Shown: positions 22,155-33,776 of the stretch, piece after piece
Numbering within the stretch: the stretch's first letter is position 1
How the letters are laid out: every line of letters begins with the position of its first letter
Origin: Pseudevernia furfuracea
Lineage: Eukaryota > Ascomycota > Lecanoromycetes > Lecanorales > Parmeliaceae
Direction of reading: 5' to 3'
Length of the DNA: 64,000 nucleotides
NCBI GenBank assembly: GCA_022315425.1
Contig: JAIUPT010000030.1
Location: 434,001-498,000, forward strand
Notes under the pieces: generated by a model
Database searches by the model: none
The model's input: the letters and a program-made list of their open reading frames with translations, nothing else
Told to the model about the DNA's origin: nothing
Program-made: the position numbers and the translations under genes

Positions 22155-22586
22155 ACGCCACCCCCCAGAAAATCCCAAAAGGAACGGCCCCAGATCAAAG
22201 CATCACGCATGGTGTCAAGGTAAATGACGCTTGCGGCGGTGCAGATGCCAAACTTCGAAGGACAACGGCAAGAGAAGGAACAATCTGCAAGCATAGTATT
22301 CCACCAGTCTCGTTTCGGAGTGAGACACTTTAAAGATCGCATTTTCGCCAAGGCTGTAGAGTACTCGTTTCACGGCTGTCGCTAGACCGGCCGCCCGCCT
22401 GGTCGCTCTTAAGAGAAATACAAGATGTTTCGTTTCCTTACCGAGCCCTTTGGCGCAAGATGAATCGAAATTGTGGCTCTTCCCAGCTAAGTTCCTAGGT
22501 TTCTAGGGGGTGACTCTGATATATGCTAGCTACATGAACTAGCCAGTATTGACAAGCTTGCCGAGTACTGGTTTTTGACTAGATTT

Positions 22587-22813
22587 GATTCTCAGGGAGA
22601 CCCCCTAAGACCCCTTTGACCCTTCGGGGGCTTTGAGGGTTCTCCGAGGGCTTATGTCGGAGGGGCTGTCAGAACAAGCTCGAAGTTTGATTATTTGTGA
22701 TATTTGATTGACTTCGAGCTTGCTTTGACAGCCCCTCTGACAGAAACCCTCGAAGAACCCTTAAAGAGCTCCGAAGGGCTTGAGGGGCTTCAAGGGATCT
22801 GACCCTGAGAATC
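22587..22813. repeat. Imperfect foldback element, ~100-bp arms
   Basis: Left arm 22587-22686 and right arm 22711-22813 are inverted copies at roughly 80% with a small indel, separated by a 24-bp AT-rich loop. Outer ends read GATTCTCAGGG and CCCTGAGAATC; inner ends read GCTCGAAGT and ACTTCGAGC. Transcribed, it would form a long hairpin. No coding content, so it is probably a MITE/foldback-type mobile repeat. Confidence 0.75.
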
Positions 22814-22848
22814 GAGAGAGATCCTATATCACATTTGATATTACATAC

Positions 22849-22970
22849 TCAGGGGGTGACCCCCTCAACCCCCCTTCCCTCCGGGGGCTCCTGCCGGAGG
22901 GGCCCTTCTCGCAAGCTCGATAAGCAGAGTCATATTTCCTAGAGTACTTGCGAGAGCCTGAGAGAAAGAT
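22849..22970. repeat. Second, smaller copy related to the foldback element
   Basis: Starts CTCAGGGGGTGACCCCCTCA, echoing the outer arm of the 22587-22813 element, includes CCGGAGGGGC and GCAAGCTCGA as in that arm, and ends with GCGAGAGCCTGAG, a weak inverted match to its own start. Confidence 0.5.
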
Positions 22971-24319
22971 AACCACACTTTAGCCGAGACGTAGCAGGAT
23001 GAGCGAAGTAACATTCATTACTTTATGTATATCTTTGACATCATCGAACGGAAATTGGGCTATGCAGCATCATTAAAAAGCACATAATCGATTCTATAAT
23101 ACAGTTATAGACGTAGAAGAAATCAAAGAGGAGGAATATTGGGTGGCAACGTTGAACAAGATGTCTCTATTATATTTCTACAAACGGCTCACAGGCCCTG
23201 TCACCCCATTGTGATATAAATTATGTATTGTACTAGGATTGACTTTCTACGCAGCTATGCTTCTTTCTTACTTCATTGTTCTATACACTATGACATTATC
23301 TTCCGACTGTCACTAAAGAACACTTGATCATGAAAACCGCTAATGGCCATGATTTCGTGAGTTCGAAAGTCAATAATTGTCAAGACTTCATGTGTTCGAA
23401 ACTTAACAATGACTACGGTATCAATTCGTGCGTAGGGCACCCAACCTCTTAATGGCCCTTATGAAATTGGCAAGAAACAACAATCATTCACCGACGATAT
23501 GTTGTAGAACAGGTAAAACCTGACACGTATCTGCGAACCTAGATTCTCTCTCCGAAGACTTGACCTGGCGCACTACCTCGACCACCACAAAGTCCTCGAC
23601 GTACCGGAAGACGCCTCCGACGGTACTCTTGCGAGCGTGTATAGCCTGAAGGCCAGGAGATCGCACAACAAGAACGCCGCAAATCTGATGTGGCAGTGAA
23701 GGGATTCTAGGCAAAGTAGTGAAGATCTTCCGACATAGTCGTGATGTTCTTTTGGATTCTGAAGAAAGTGAGAGATTTGATTAGGGGGAGAGGTCGATCA
23801 CGTGCTGTGAGGAGTGCGAGATTTGTCGTTAATTGTTGCAGTAGCTAAGCAGCTAAAGTGGATTCCATGTCGTCAGTGTTCAAGAGCCTTTGATGCATGT
23901 AAGATTATTCTCCGAACGTGGAAAAGTAATAACGAATACGTGCTCCCTTTTGCATCAAAAATGGACAGAACTCCGCGGGTTGGATCGACGGATAATCCCA
24001 TTTACAATTTACCATGTTCTCTTCACCATCAGCTAGTGAACTGGTGAGCTGTAGCACTGTCAAGCTTCGTCAACGAAAACATGGCTTAATGATAAAGAAA
24101 ATTTAGATCATGTGGTTCAACCCCACCATCATGCATGATCCTCGGTTCATGCAGAGGAAAAATCTATTTTCTGACCGATGTCGCAGAGAACACATGCGAG
24201 AATATATATTCGACAGAGTTTCCTATCTCGCAAAGAGGCCTACCTAGTGCAAGTTGCCTGACCGAAGAGCAGTGTCCTCTCCTACTCTCGTGTCATTTTT
24301 CGCTTTGCAAATAAAAATC

Positions 24320-25237
24320 ATGTTGCCCCATTCAAATGGCAGCCACCCTGACGGTGTATCAGATCACTCTCAAAGCAATGGCTCAGAGGCTCCATTCATA
24401 GTGACCTTTCCGCAAAAGCATGACTCACGCTCTCTGCAGCAAGACGAAGAATACGCAGAGGTAAAGATCGGGGAGAACAAGCAGAAGATTCTCATTCATG
24501 ATTACAACACCATGTATGCTCAGCCAGGCCTCTACGAGTAAGCCAAGACTATCCCGAAACTTTGACTGCATCAGGCTAGAAACCTTCACAGGTACATCGT
24601 CCACGAACAGCTCGAATGCGATTCTCCGCGAACTCTAGTGCAAGTCCTGAAAGAGCAACTCACCTCCTCTACTATTCCCGAAAAGCTCGTTGGTCCCCTG
24701 GACATTCTGGACGTAGCAGCCGGCAACGGAATCGTCGGCGCGGAGCTCAGGAAGCAGCTCGCAGACAAGCCTGGAATCCGACGTCTCATCGGCACCGATC
24801 TTCTAGAGTCAGCCCGGTCAGCTGCTTTGAGGGATCGACCAGACGTCTACGACGATTATGTGGCCGCTGATCTGACTCAACCGCAAAAATCGCAACTCCC
24901 TTCGTCCTCGGATGTGGTGGTTATCTGTGCCGCTTTAGGCCCCTCTGATAGTGATTTGCCGCTCGAGGCTGTTGATGGGGCCATTGCTCTGTTGCGAGAC
25001 GGTGGACTGCTTGCATTCACTGTCAATGCGTGGGGTCAGGGAGCTGGTAGTTCGCCTCGGTGGCAAAGCTTCATTGCGAGCGTCGATGAGAGCGGTAGAG
25101 CTCACTGGGGATGTTTGGAGGAGGTGGCACGGCAGAGATATAAGCATCGGAAGAATGTGAAAGGGGAGTGGATTGAGTATATGGCGCTCATCTACAGAAA
25201 GCTGACACCCGAGGCTGTCGGTAAAGGGGGGAAATGA
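24320..25237 (+). CDS. Class I SAM-dependent methyltransferase-like protein
   Basis: Two exons, 24320-24537 and 24592-25237, with a 54-bp GTAAGC...CAG intron, encode 287 aa. The splice joins ...AQPGLY to EYIVHEQLECDSP in frame. Residues ~109-125 (LDILDVAAGNGIVGAELR) are the glycine-rich SAM-binding motif I; IGTDLLESA is the acidic motif II position, DDYVAADL and VVVICAALG the following strands, and RDGGLLAFTVN motif IV/post-IV. The substrate is not evident; the family includes fungal small-molecule and secondary-metabolite methyltransferases, but no cluster genes adjoin it. The N-terminal ~45 residues are Ser/His/Asn-rich and disordered. Confidence 0.85.
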
Positions 25238-26440
25238 TAGAGGTTGAGAGAGACAGTGAAGGAAGGCCTATCAAAGGGCTTGAGGTCAGTAGGTGCAGTT
25301 ATTAAATTGGTCCCAGCTACCGGTACTCATGTCACGTAGAGTACCGAGCCCGAAAACATTTCGAAACGATCTATCACGTGATGATAGAGGGATCTAATGA
25401 TACCCAAAGACTAGAGTAGATGTCCTTGGACAGGACCCTAGGATGTGGACCACTCCCAGAACTCCGAGCCGTAGACTTCTTGTACTTCGAGACTGTTTCT
25501 CCCTCCGCAACCCACATTTCACGAAATACGCGTAAAACCCAATCCCGAAGGTGAACTCATGCCAGTAGTCACTCAGCCCTACACACAAACGTAAGCGGAG
25601 TCCACACCTCAATGAATCCTTCCCCCCCCCCTCTTCAAGTCCCCTCTCCCTCCCTCCATCTGCGTCAACTCAAAATAGTACATCAACTGCCATCCTTGGG
25701 CCATGAAAAAAAAAACGAATGCAACATCGCAACATCGTCTTCTGCCACAGCCAACACGCTGAGCTCCAGAGTGCCGATAATAATGCCACGCGTCCCAAAT
25801 CGTATCGAAATTCAATGTTCAGCTACCTACCACACAGTTCTCACTTTGTCACCTGACTTTCTCGCAATAATGAAATATTAATACCACGAATAAGTACAGA
25901 TACCTGCTAGGTCTTCTTCTGCCCGTGCGATAAAAAAATGTAAATGTTGGAGGATTTGCAGCGTCTCTTTTGAACCGCTCGATCCTAATAAAAGGTGGGC
26001 GTCATCGAGATTAAACCAAGGTCGCGCGTGTAGATCTCGACAGCGAACATCACCCTTCTTTTACCGGAGTATCTTATCCAAGGACTTTGCAGGTTGTGCG
26101 CAATACTTTGCCCTTCTTTCCGCTGCCTTGTCCTGAACTTTTGGTCAATCAATGACTATGCATTTCGAGTCGAAGTCTTGCAGCGCTTGCGGTCAGTTAT
26201 CCGCGGCAACGATCTAGATTTACTTCTTTCACATGCAAGAAAGAGCAGATCTGATTCATCGTTGCGCAATCTGCGGTCGATGTGGTACATCTTATTGCGC
26301 AAAGAAGAGTTTTCCATTGAGCAATAAGGATCAAGATGGTTCACAGTGCATATGGTTTGAGGTAAGAACTTGATAGTATGAATGTCTTTTGATTGGTTGG
26401 TCTATCTAGCTAGCTATCTATGCACAATGTTTCGGAGAGA
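25238..26440. other. Intergenic
   Basis: 1.2 kb without a convincing gene. A C run lies at 25621-25630 and an A run at about 25706-25715. A TTGCGCAA palindrome occurs near 26258 and again near 26295. Frames at 25612-25881 and 26094-26327 have no family signal. Confidence 0.45.
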
Positions 26441-26649
26441 AGAAGAATAGGAGATTGGTCTTTGTTGGCAATGGAGAGCCATTGAGCCCTAGTGCCACGT
26501 CACGGCCAAGACCATACTAGGGTACATCGAGACATATGCTATGATATATTCAGATAGATGATCCATGAAGGAAGAGACGTGGGCTGAGTTGAGTTGGATT
26601 GGTGGGATAGGGATGGAAGAGATGGAAGGCAATTTAGGTAGGTAGGTAG

Positions 26650-26694
26650 GGAGGGAGGGAGGGAGGGAGGGAGGGAGGGAGGGAAGTAAGGTAA
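26650..26694 (+). repeat. (GGGA)n microsatellite
   Basis: About eleven GGGA units in a row, then GGAAGTAAGG. G-quadruplex potential on the + strand. Confidence 0.9.
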
Positions 26695-27005
26695 GGTGAG
26701 GCTAGGCTGGGCTAGGGGGAAGGGCAGCGTGATCAGAGGCAGCGAGGTCAGTGGCAAGGGTAGCAGGAAAAGGAGAAGGATGAGACAAAGAAGTCGATGG
26801 GAGAAGAGAGTAAGGAGATGGTCTTGGTTAGCAACCCCGAAAGGTTGAGCCCCAGCGCTGCGACAAAGCCACAAGACCGTGCTGAGGTACTAGATCGGAA
26901 AAGATAACAAGATAGATTCAGATATGTGTCCGATGAGGAAGGGAGGGCAGGTAGGATAGATAGGGAAGAGATGGGAAGAGAGGTGAGGTAAATGATGTAT
27001 ATTGT

Positions 27006-27092
27006 GGGATGGGATGGGATGGGATGGGATGGGATGGGACGGGATGGGATGGGAAGGTAGGCTGGGATGGGATGGGATGGGATGGGATGGGA
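27006..27092 (+). repeat. (GGGAT)n microsatellite, two blocks
   Basis: Pentanucleotide GGGAT repeats at 27006-27055 and 27064-27092 separated by a short interruption. G-quadruplex potential on the + strand. Confidence 0.9.
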
Positions 27093-27513
27093 GGTGAGGC
27101 AGGGCAGGGAGGTGTGAGAAGGATGTGAATGGGTTAAGGGTGAGAAGGGGTAAAAAGAGAAAGAAGAGAGAGAAGAGAAGTGAGAAAGAAGAAGAATGAC
27201 AAAGGAAAAAAAAGAGAAGAGCTGCGTCAGTTACCCCGAGGGGAATTAACAGGACTCGCCACGTGAAGGCCCAGCTCGAGAGTCCCCCTATGTGGCAAAA
27301 ATATGGCTCCAAACATCATCCGGCACGCTGGGACTTATGCCCAGAGGAAGGGGGGATGGGACGGGGTGAAGGTAGTCTGCGACCGCGTCAGCGAGGTCAG
27401 TAACACAAGTGATGGTGATGAGGAAGGGAAGGAAGGTGAATGTAGAGGAAGAGAGACTTAGCTGAATGAAGAGAGGGTGCTTGGGGGGCCTCAACCGGTG
27501 AGTCCCAAGTCCT

Positions 27514-29543
27514 GTGGAGGGTAATGTTGAAAAAAGATTTTATTTTGGGGGGGAACCCACATACTTATACCTGAGGGCCTCCGTTAGCGCGATCACTCAG
27601 ATCACCAAGATCCCCAAGATCAACTCTCTGGACGTTGCCAAGGACCAATATCCTCAAAAGTCTGCCAAAATGCTGTCTCCATTTATTGCACGACGACCAC
27701 CGAATCGAAAAATTATATCAGAACGAGGAAAAACGGAGCCAAAATCGTCCGATTTTTGGACTAAGTTTCAGAAGTATAAAAGGTGGATTGCTCTTGCTGA
27801 AACAAAAGTTTCAAATATCACCAGTGGCAATTTGGGAATAAAAGGGGTAAGCGAGCGCTTTTCATCCTTTCTCTTCTTCGATTTATTGCACCACCGCCAG
27901 ATTTTTGTTTAGACTCCGTAAAAAGGGAGGAGCGAGAGCAAAAACGCTCCCAAATTTTGACCGAAGCAGTTGTTCCTGAGAAGGTGTTGTGCTCTTTCTA
28001 TAAATTGTTTTGCAATATTCCCCCTATTCTTGGCTCTGATTTAATGCCTAAGCGAGCTCGGTAGGTGACTTATTCTTTTCCTGCCCGGCACGCTAGTGAT
28101 ATCTCACCTACGGCTTGAAGAGCAGCCGAATCAGGTAGGAGATGTGTGTAGATATTGAGGCCTACACGCAGAAGGACGATGGGAAGGAGCGAGGGCAACC
28201 TCCAGGTTTCTGCAGATTCCTAGGTGAAGGAAACGGTGAAGGTATGGTAGCAATGCCTCGATCATGATCTCCAAAGAAACCCCTTGACTGCTGAAGTTAC
28301 AGGAACGTGTTCGTGGAAAGAGCTTGGGAAGTGACGAGGCATATTGGCAGCGGGCTTGCGACCGTGACACGGAATTCCTGACCTTCCTTCCGCTCCTCAG
28401 GTTCCTGCTTGCGTCTACAAGAGATGGAATACTGTGAAGGAAGCTTTACATGCATGCACGAGTTGGAACGCAGACGGATTTGGTGGAACTTTCTGTATCT
28501 CTGCTACCGTGACATCGATTGGTGAAGAAGGAGCGAAACACTGTTCTCCTACATAGCTACACAATCGACAATGCAAGGTAGTCTACTCAAGCTTTCTGGT
28601 CCCATGGGCCCAACGTAACAGGCAAGAAACGGCGATGCCATTGATCGAAATACGGTCAACGGCTTGACAGAAGCTTCTACGGCGGAGTGGCAAAAAAAGG
28701 AGCCTTCGTGCATACTACCTTACGTACTGTCTGTTCGCCACGTGTGCAGTACGAAGAGCAGGTCTTTTTCGCATTTCTATCCATACACAGCTATCAGTGA
28801 TCATAGCGCAAAGCACCCATCTGCCTCTCCGGCATCGATGCGGCAGGCGCGATGGTTGAAGGTGAATCTGCTGTGGCAGGCTCTCCACCAAGATGCCCTC
28901 ACGACGACTCGGTTTCTTCGACACCTACGACCACTAATTTACTTCGCCACCAGTGAGGACACCTAAGCACATAACGACTCGTGCGCGCGAGGGTGGGATC
29001 CCCTCGTCTACTCGTGGGTCCAGGGTTTCGAGCAGGCACAAGAAGAGAGATCAAGGGGGTTTTGTTCCCTGTACTATCTTGCCTGTACTCGAATACTGAG
29101 CCTAGAAATAGTGCCTAGCGCGGCCATTCCCATCCCCTGTCGAAAAAAAACTCGCTCAATACATAACAAGAAAGGACGAAAAGTCGGGCTCGAAACCACT
29201 GTTGAACGCGGATACCCAGAGGCCTTCTCCCGAAAAGCTCTACGCCCTTGACGGATGGCGAATCTACAACTATCAGTATTATCGGAGGATAATTCTTGAT
29301 GGCCCTGATGACTGCTCTGGGTACAAAAGGCGGCGGTACTGTAACGAAAGGCTTCTGGGGCCCAGTGACAGAGGAGACAACAGGTGTATTTGGGAATCGG
29401 GGTTTGCAAACATTGCAATGCCAAAGCTAGTCAGCTAGTCAAAGTCCGGGTACAAGTTCCAACGTACAATCCATTCGCTGCTCAATGCATACATGCATGG
29501 TGGTCAAAGAGACGGGATGCAGCGCCTTCAGGAGCCTGCATTA
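27514..29543. other. Intergenic, no gene recognised
   Basis: 2 kb. The open frame at 27514-27912 starts with GTG and lacks family signal. Two segments beginning ATTTATTGCA (27681 and 27891) share a diverged ~85-bp pattern 210 bp apart, an old duplication. The rest, to the 3' end of topoisomerase III, shows nothing else that I can support. Confidence 0.4.
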
Positions 29544-31768
29544 TCACGGTTGGTCACCAAAGACGTACTTCCTACAAGCGGCTTTCAGCACGCCAACCTG
29601 CTGCTGCGCTCTCACAAATACCTCCCGATACTGTTCCAATGTCTCCTGAACAAAGTCGTGCCGACTCTTCGTCCCAGCGCATATTTCTTTCATTTTGATC
29701 TCCATCTCCTTGCGCAGGAACGGCTTGCCCAGACTTGTCTCCAACCCTATACCATCATACCCTTCGATCAGAGCAACACCAAGAGTAGTTGGGATGAACT
29801 GCTGCACAGAGCCTCCACCTCTTCCGCCGCCTGTATTACCACCACCTCGGCCACCGCGACCTCCTCTGCCGTCGGTGCCGCTGGTTTGGGCAGTACCGCC
29901 TGCTCGGGGTTGGGTCATGACATACGCTCGTTCCTTGATTTTGGCAATGTGCTCGGCCATTGTTGCATCAGTTCCTATACCATTGGCGTCCATTAGGCTG
30001 ATAAGCTCAGGCTCGGTCAAATACCCTGGTGCAGTGGTCTCGCCTTCTGTTATGTTTGCTTCAGATGGTTCGAAGGTCTCGTGCAAGTTGAACCTGGGTA
30101 AAGGCTGGCTGCTTGTCCACTTCTCGTATGGATAAACGTCCAAGTAGTTGCGCTCCAATACGATCAACCCATTGGTGAAGAACGTCTCATCGCCATACTC
30201 GATCTCGACAGTCGTCGACTCACCTTTCGCGTCTTCCGAGCAGCAAGCGAGAAATCTTCGGACCACAAACTCGTACACTCGGCGATCGTCACCCGAGAGA
30301 GCAGCAAGGGAAACGTAGTTGACTGGATGGACTGGCGGATGGGCTTGGTCATTACTACGGCCGCTGCGTGGCCACTTGAAAGCTCCACCTAGGAGTCCTT
30401 GCGCGTAGGGGCCCCATGTATTGTCTTGGACTTGCTTCTCGATGAGGTTTCTTAGATCAATGCCCTTGTCGAATGAATCGGTTTCAGTGCGCGGGTAACT
30501 GATCCAGCCTTTGTTGTATAAGTCCTCAGCAATCTGTCGGAGATATGAGTGATGCTTGTAAAACATGAAGGACGGAGAACGGAACCTTCATCACTCTTTG
30601 ACTGTCCATTCGCAAATACATACTTCCAAGCTTTTGCAGCTCCACGGTTGTCAGTGGCAACGGTCGCCATTTACTCGTTGGCTTCTTCTGTAACTTAATG
30701 ACCTTTGCTATTCGTGCCGTGAGACACCTTTCGAAGAGGATCACAACGGATGCTCGGTCGAACAAACGATGTCGTCGCCATGAAAATATCACTTCCATGT
30801 CGTCACGAAGATGCATCACTTTGATGCTCCAAAATCTTTCGGGCACGAAGTTTTTGACTCTGAAGTATCTGTCTACAACAAAACCAAGTGTAGGAAATTG
30901 GCAGGATCCTGCATGATGTTAGGCTCGGTACTCCACGAGATGTTCTTATTGGCCTTTAGAGGCTGACCATAGCTAATGACTCTTTCGCTGAGATTCTCAC
31001 CCATCGTCTGGAAAGTCAGCGTGGTGAAACGCGTAAAAGCGAAGCCGATGCGTAAATCCAGTTCAATTCTTGCCGCAACGGCATTGACCACTCGCTCGTC
31101 CAGGTTGATAGCATTCTGAGCAGCTTGGACCACATGTCTATGTACTTGGAGATTAGCCAAAACGAACTGACTCTACAGTGATGACGCATAAGGTGACATA
31201 CGCTCTCTCGGTGTTACTGAACTGCGCTCTTTTTACTTCAAGCGAACTGTTGCCCTGGAAAGCTGCTCGTCGCACCTCTGCACCGATGTGCTCACCCTCT
31301 CGATCGCAATCCGTCCAGATAAAAAGAGCTCTAGAGTATCGGGCTTGTTGTGCAATGTTGTCCGCAATGGCTTTCTTGTCCTAAAGCCGCTTGAGATTGT
31401 GATGCTAGGTAGACAAGTGGGAACCATACATTATTTACCACATCCTCGACAGGAGCGTCGAACAAAGACGATGGAGGCGGCGAATGCCATTGTTTGTACT
31501 GAGATGGGAATTTGAGCTCATTGAGATGCCCGATGACGCTTGTCATGGTCACGGAGCAGTTGCCCCATGGTGGACCAAAATTGAAGTCGAATTCGTAATT
31601 CTTTACATATGGATTGCCGGTGATGCTTCGCTTCAGACCCGTGAGCTAGAAAGTATGAAAAACAACAGAACATCCACCGACCGTAGTTACTTGTCCTCCG
31701 CTTAGATGCTGAGCTACAGATTTGGCAATGGCTGGTTTCTCAGCAACGCAGAGGATCTTGCGTGCCAT
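29544..31768 (-). CDS. top3: DNA topoisomerase III
   Basis: Six exons: 31768-31682, 31630-31439, 31380-31202, 31137-30968, 30908-30586, 30533-29544; 646 aa in frame, with five introns of 51-64 bp. Type IA topoisomerase that relaxes single strands and, with a RecQ helicase and Rmi1, dissolves recombination intermediates in the nucleus. Toprim motifs: ILCVAEKPAIAKSVAQHLSG at the N-terminus and FIWTDCDREGEHIG (acidic metal-binding triad). The catalytic tyrosine is in GWISYPRTETD (Y330). Other marks: ISYGSCQFPTLGFVV and DANGIGTDATMAEHI. A Gly/Arg-rich insertion (GRGGRGGRGGGNTGGGRGGG) follows the last. It ends at CRKYVFGDQP, like yeast Top3, without C-terminal zinc fingers. Donors GTCGGT, GTCAGC and GTTCCG are weak, but the splices restore family motifs. 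Confidence 0.93.
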
Positions 31769-32098
31769 GCCGGCTTCTCATGCCAACTCTTACATGACAC
31801 GTACAATGAGCCACTCCCATGTTTTACGGTCTTTCCTGGATTTTTGAAGCAATATAGACTGGGGGATACGAGTACGTCGAAGAAAACGATTGCGCCCACA
31901 TGCACTCGATGCAACCCCCCTGTCGGATCCGCGCCTTCGGCTGGTGCCGAGAAATTGGACCCTGCAGCAAGGATCGACAAGTTGACCAGTGAACCACGAT
32001 TCATTATTGTGATGACGGCAGCATCTTTGCATCACCATTGTATGTACTATTGTTTGTGGTATATGTACCATTCGACACTCAGTAGTTAACGCAACAAC
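31769..32098. promoter_or_regulatory. Divergent promoter region, top3 / DUF1295 gene
   Basis: 330 bp separate the two divergent start codons, so both promoters must lie here or overlap. No specific factor site identified. Confidence 0.5.
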
Positions 32099-33301
32099 AT
32101 GGCTTTACCAGTAATCAGATCTATTGCTGACTGTACTGACTTCAGCAAGACGGTCCTGCCTTATATTGGCCAGCTCTACGACCTACCGCAGCAGATATCC
32201 GAGAATATCACAAATCTTCAAGCTCTCAAAGTCCTCTACGTTTCCACCAACCCGTTGATATCTGCCTTCGCTTTCTCCTTGTTCCTCTTTCCCATATTCC
32301 TGGTCGTCTCAGAGATTAACAGGAACTACTCTCAAGTTGATCGGGTTTGGAGTATCCTCCCTACAATATACAATGCCCACTTTGCAGCATATGCACATGC
32401 TACGGGCTTGTCAACTCGACGGCTGGATATGCTGCTGCTCTTCAGTGCCTTCTGGAGCGTGAGTCTCCACCTTCAATCGCGACAGGCTTTTACTGACTGG
32501 ACTAGGCGCGATTGACATACAATTATTGGCGCAAAGGAGGTTATAGCATTGGCTCAGAAGATTATCGATGGGATGTCCTGAAGGAACATATCAGCCCGCC
32601 GTTGTTCTTCATCTTCAACGTGGTCTTCATATCCTTGGCTCAAAGCGTGAGAAGAATGTGTACATTTCTTTGGAAAAGCTCGCTGAACGACAGCACAGAT
32701 CCTCCTTTTCCTTGTGGCCACACCAACTTACGTCCTTTTACTCTCGGCCAAAAGCGCACCTGCTTGGACAACTGCCGATGTGGTGTTCTCGAGAGGATGG
32801 GGATTTCTCGTGTTCTTGTCATTCTACGCCGATGGGCAGCAATGGAGTGAGTCTTGGCCCCTTAAGTCCGTTTCTAGATCATCGGCCACATCACTAACTG
32901 CAAGTCTTTTAGCCTACCATTCAGCGAAGAAGGAGTATCAAGAGACAGCCAAAGTTCCCAAAGGCTTCGACCAAGAAACCCTTGACCGCGGCTTCAACAC
33001 CACTGGACTGTGGGCCTATAGCCGTCACCCCAACTTTGCAGCGGAGCAATCTGTCTGGGTCCTGCTCTATGGATGGTCTTGCTGGGTCACGCAGACGTAC
33101 TACAACTGGTCAGGCATTGGAGCAGTGGCATACATGATTCTATTTCAGGCATCGACGTGGTTCACCGAGCTCATATCCGCGAAGAAGTATCCGGAGTACA
33201 GGGAGTACCAAAAGAGGGTTGGGAAGTTTCTGCCCAAGCTGCCTGGAGGTCCGCCGGGAGATTTCAGCGATAATCGGAGCTCGAAGCCAGCTGTGAAGTA
33301 A
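32099..33301 (+). CDS. DUF1295 (steroid 5-alpha-reductase-like) membrane protein
   Basis: Four exons, 32099-32458, 32506-32646, 32699-32846, 32913-33301, encode 345 aa in frame; introns 47, 52 and 66 bp. Several membrane helices (ISAFAFSLFLFPIFLVVSEI; HISPPLFFIFNVVFISLAQS; LLFLVATPTYVLLLSAK). Family marks are NRNYSQVDRVWSILP, RLTYNYWRKGGYSIGSEDYR and the C-terminal FNTTGLWAYSRHPNFAAEQS, whose W-x-Y-S-R-H-P-N motif is shared with steroid 5-alpha-reductase and isoprenylcysteine methyltransferase folds and binds a cofactor. Probably an ER membrane enzyme acting on a lipid; substrate unknown. It ends with a Pro/Gly-rich hydrophilic tail. Confidence 0.88.
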
Positions 33302-33776
33302 TGAAGAGCAAGCAAATGGGAAATATGACCAATGAATGATTTGATCTGAGGATTTTGCGACGTGGGAATGACCAATTCCTCGGAAGCTTTCTTTGAACGG
33401 AAATAGCGAAGCTTCACGGATACCACAATGTAGCCAAAGGAGGACTGAATTTGCATGAAATTTGGCTCGAGGAATTAGTCTGTTCACGTAGATGTAGATG
33501 AAGGAGATATCTTGGCGGCTCCTGTCGATCATCTAGCCGAGGTAACAAAATGCACTAAAGCGGTTACTAAGCAAGACCCCCAAAATCGAGGTTGTCACTG
33601 ACTGAGTAGTGGAACCCCATCATTGTAAAGCCGCCACCTGATCTTATAAATCCGTCTCTACTTCGCTTCGCTCGCGCTGTTAACAGGATCAGACAAAGCC
33701 TTGAATTGATGTAGAAGGCTCTGGTTGGACAGCCTACTAGCATACAGCTCCTTCCCGACTCTTTTCTCATCCTATC
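33302..33776. other. Intergenic
   Basis: 475 bp between the DUF1295 gene and the m-AAA protease, both on +. The promoter of the protease must lie here. Nothing else seen. Confidence 0.5.

Larger units (their letters stand above)
22155..24319. other. Gene-poor region with foldback repeats
   Basis: About 2.2 kb between the AAA+ ATPase and the methyltransferase. It holds two foldback elements (listed separately) between 22587 and 22970, then AT-richer sequence with no recognisable gene. A 76-codon minus frame at 23484-23714 starts at a non-ATG codon and would need a frameshift to gain its nearby ATG. Confidence 0.5.
26441..27513. repeat. Tandem array of diverged hairpin modules with purine-rich spacers
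   Basis: Three ~50-60-bp modules (26457-26513, 26820-26878, 27229-27277) each have matching outer ends (GGTCTTTG...CAAGACC; GGTCTTG...CAAGACC; GAGCTG...CAGCTC) around an inner hairpin. The inner stems differ but stay paired: CAATGG/CCATTG, CAACC/GGTTG, and GTTA-CCCC/GGGG-TTAAC. Modules 1 and 2 also share ~65 bp on the right (including ATTCAGATA) and ~20 bp on the left. A weaker fourth unit lies near 27478-27513. Spacers are A/G-rich and include microsatellites. No tRNA or rRNA signature fits. Confidence 0.6.

Noticed and set aside
23484..23714. 76-codon minus-strand frame (VLVVRSPGLQAIHARK...)
   Set aside because: Starts at TTG; the nearby ATG (MSEDLHY) is out of frame and hits a stop. No family signal.
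26457..26878. tRNA genes at the hairpin modules
   Set aside because: No anticodon arm, no GTTCRA box, and stem lengths do not fit a cloverleaf.
26539..27312. Minus-strand frames rich in Ser/Pro/Leu
   Set aside because: They are translations of the GGGA and GGGAT microsatellites.
27514..27912. 132-codon plus frame
   Set aside because: GTG start, no recognisable domain, overlaps an old duplicated segment.
30534..30585. MFYKHHSYLRQ as start of topoisomerase III
   Set aside because: These codons are intronic; the conserved frame continues upstream through five more exons.
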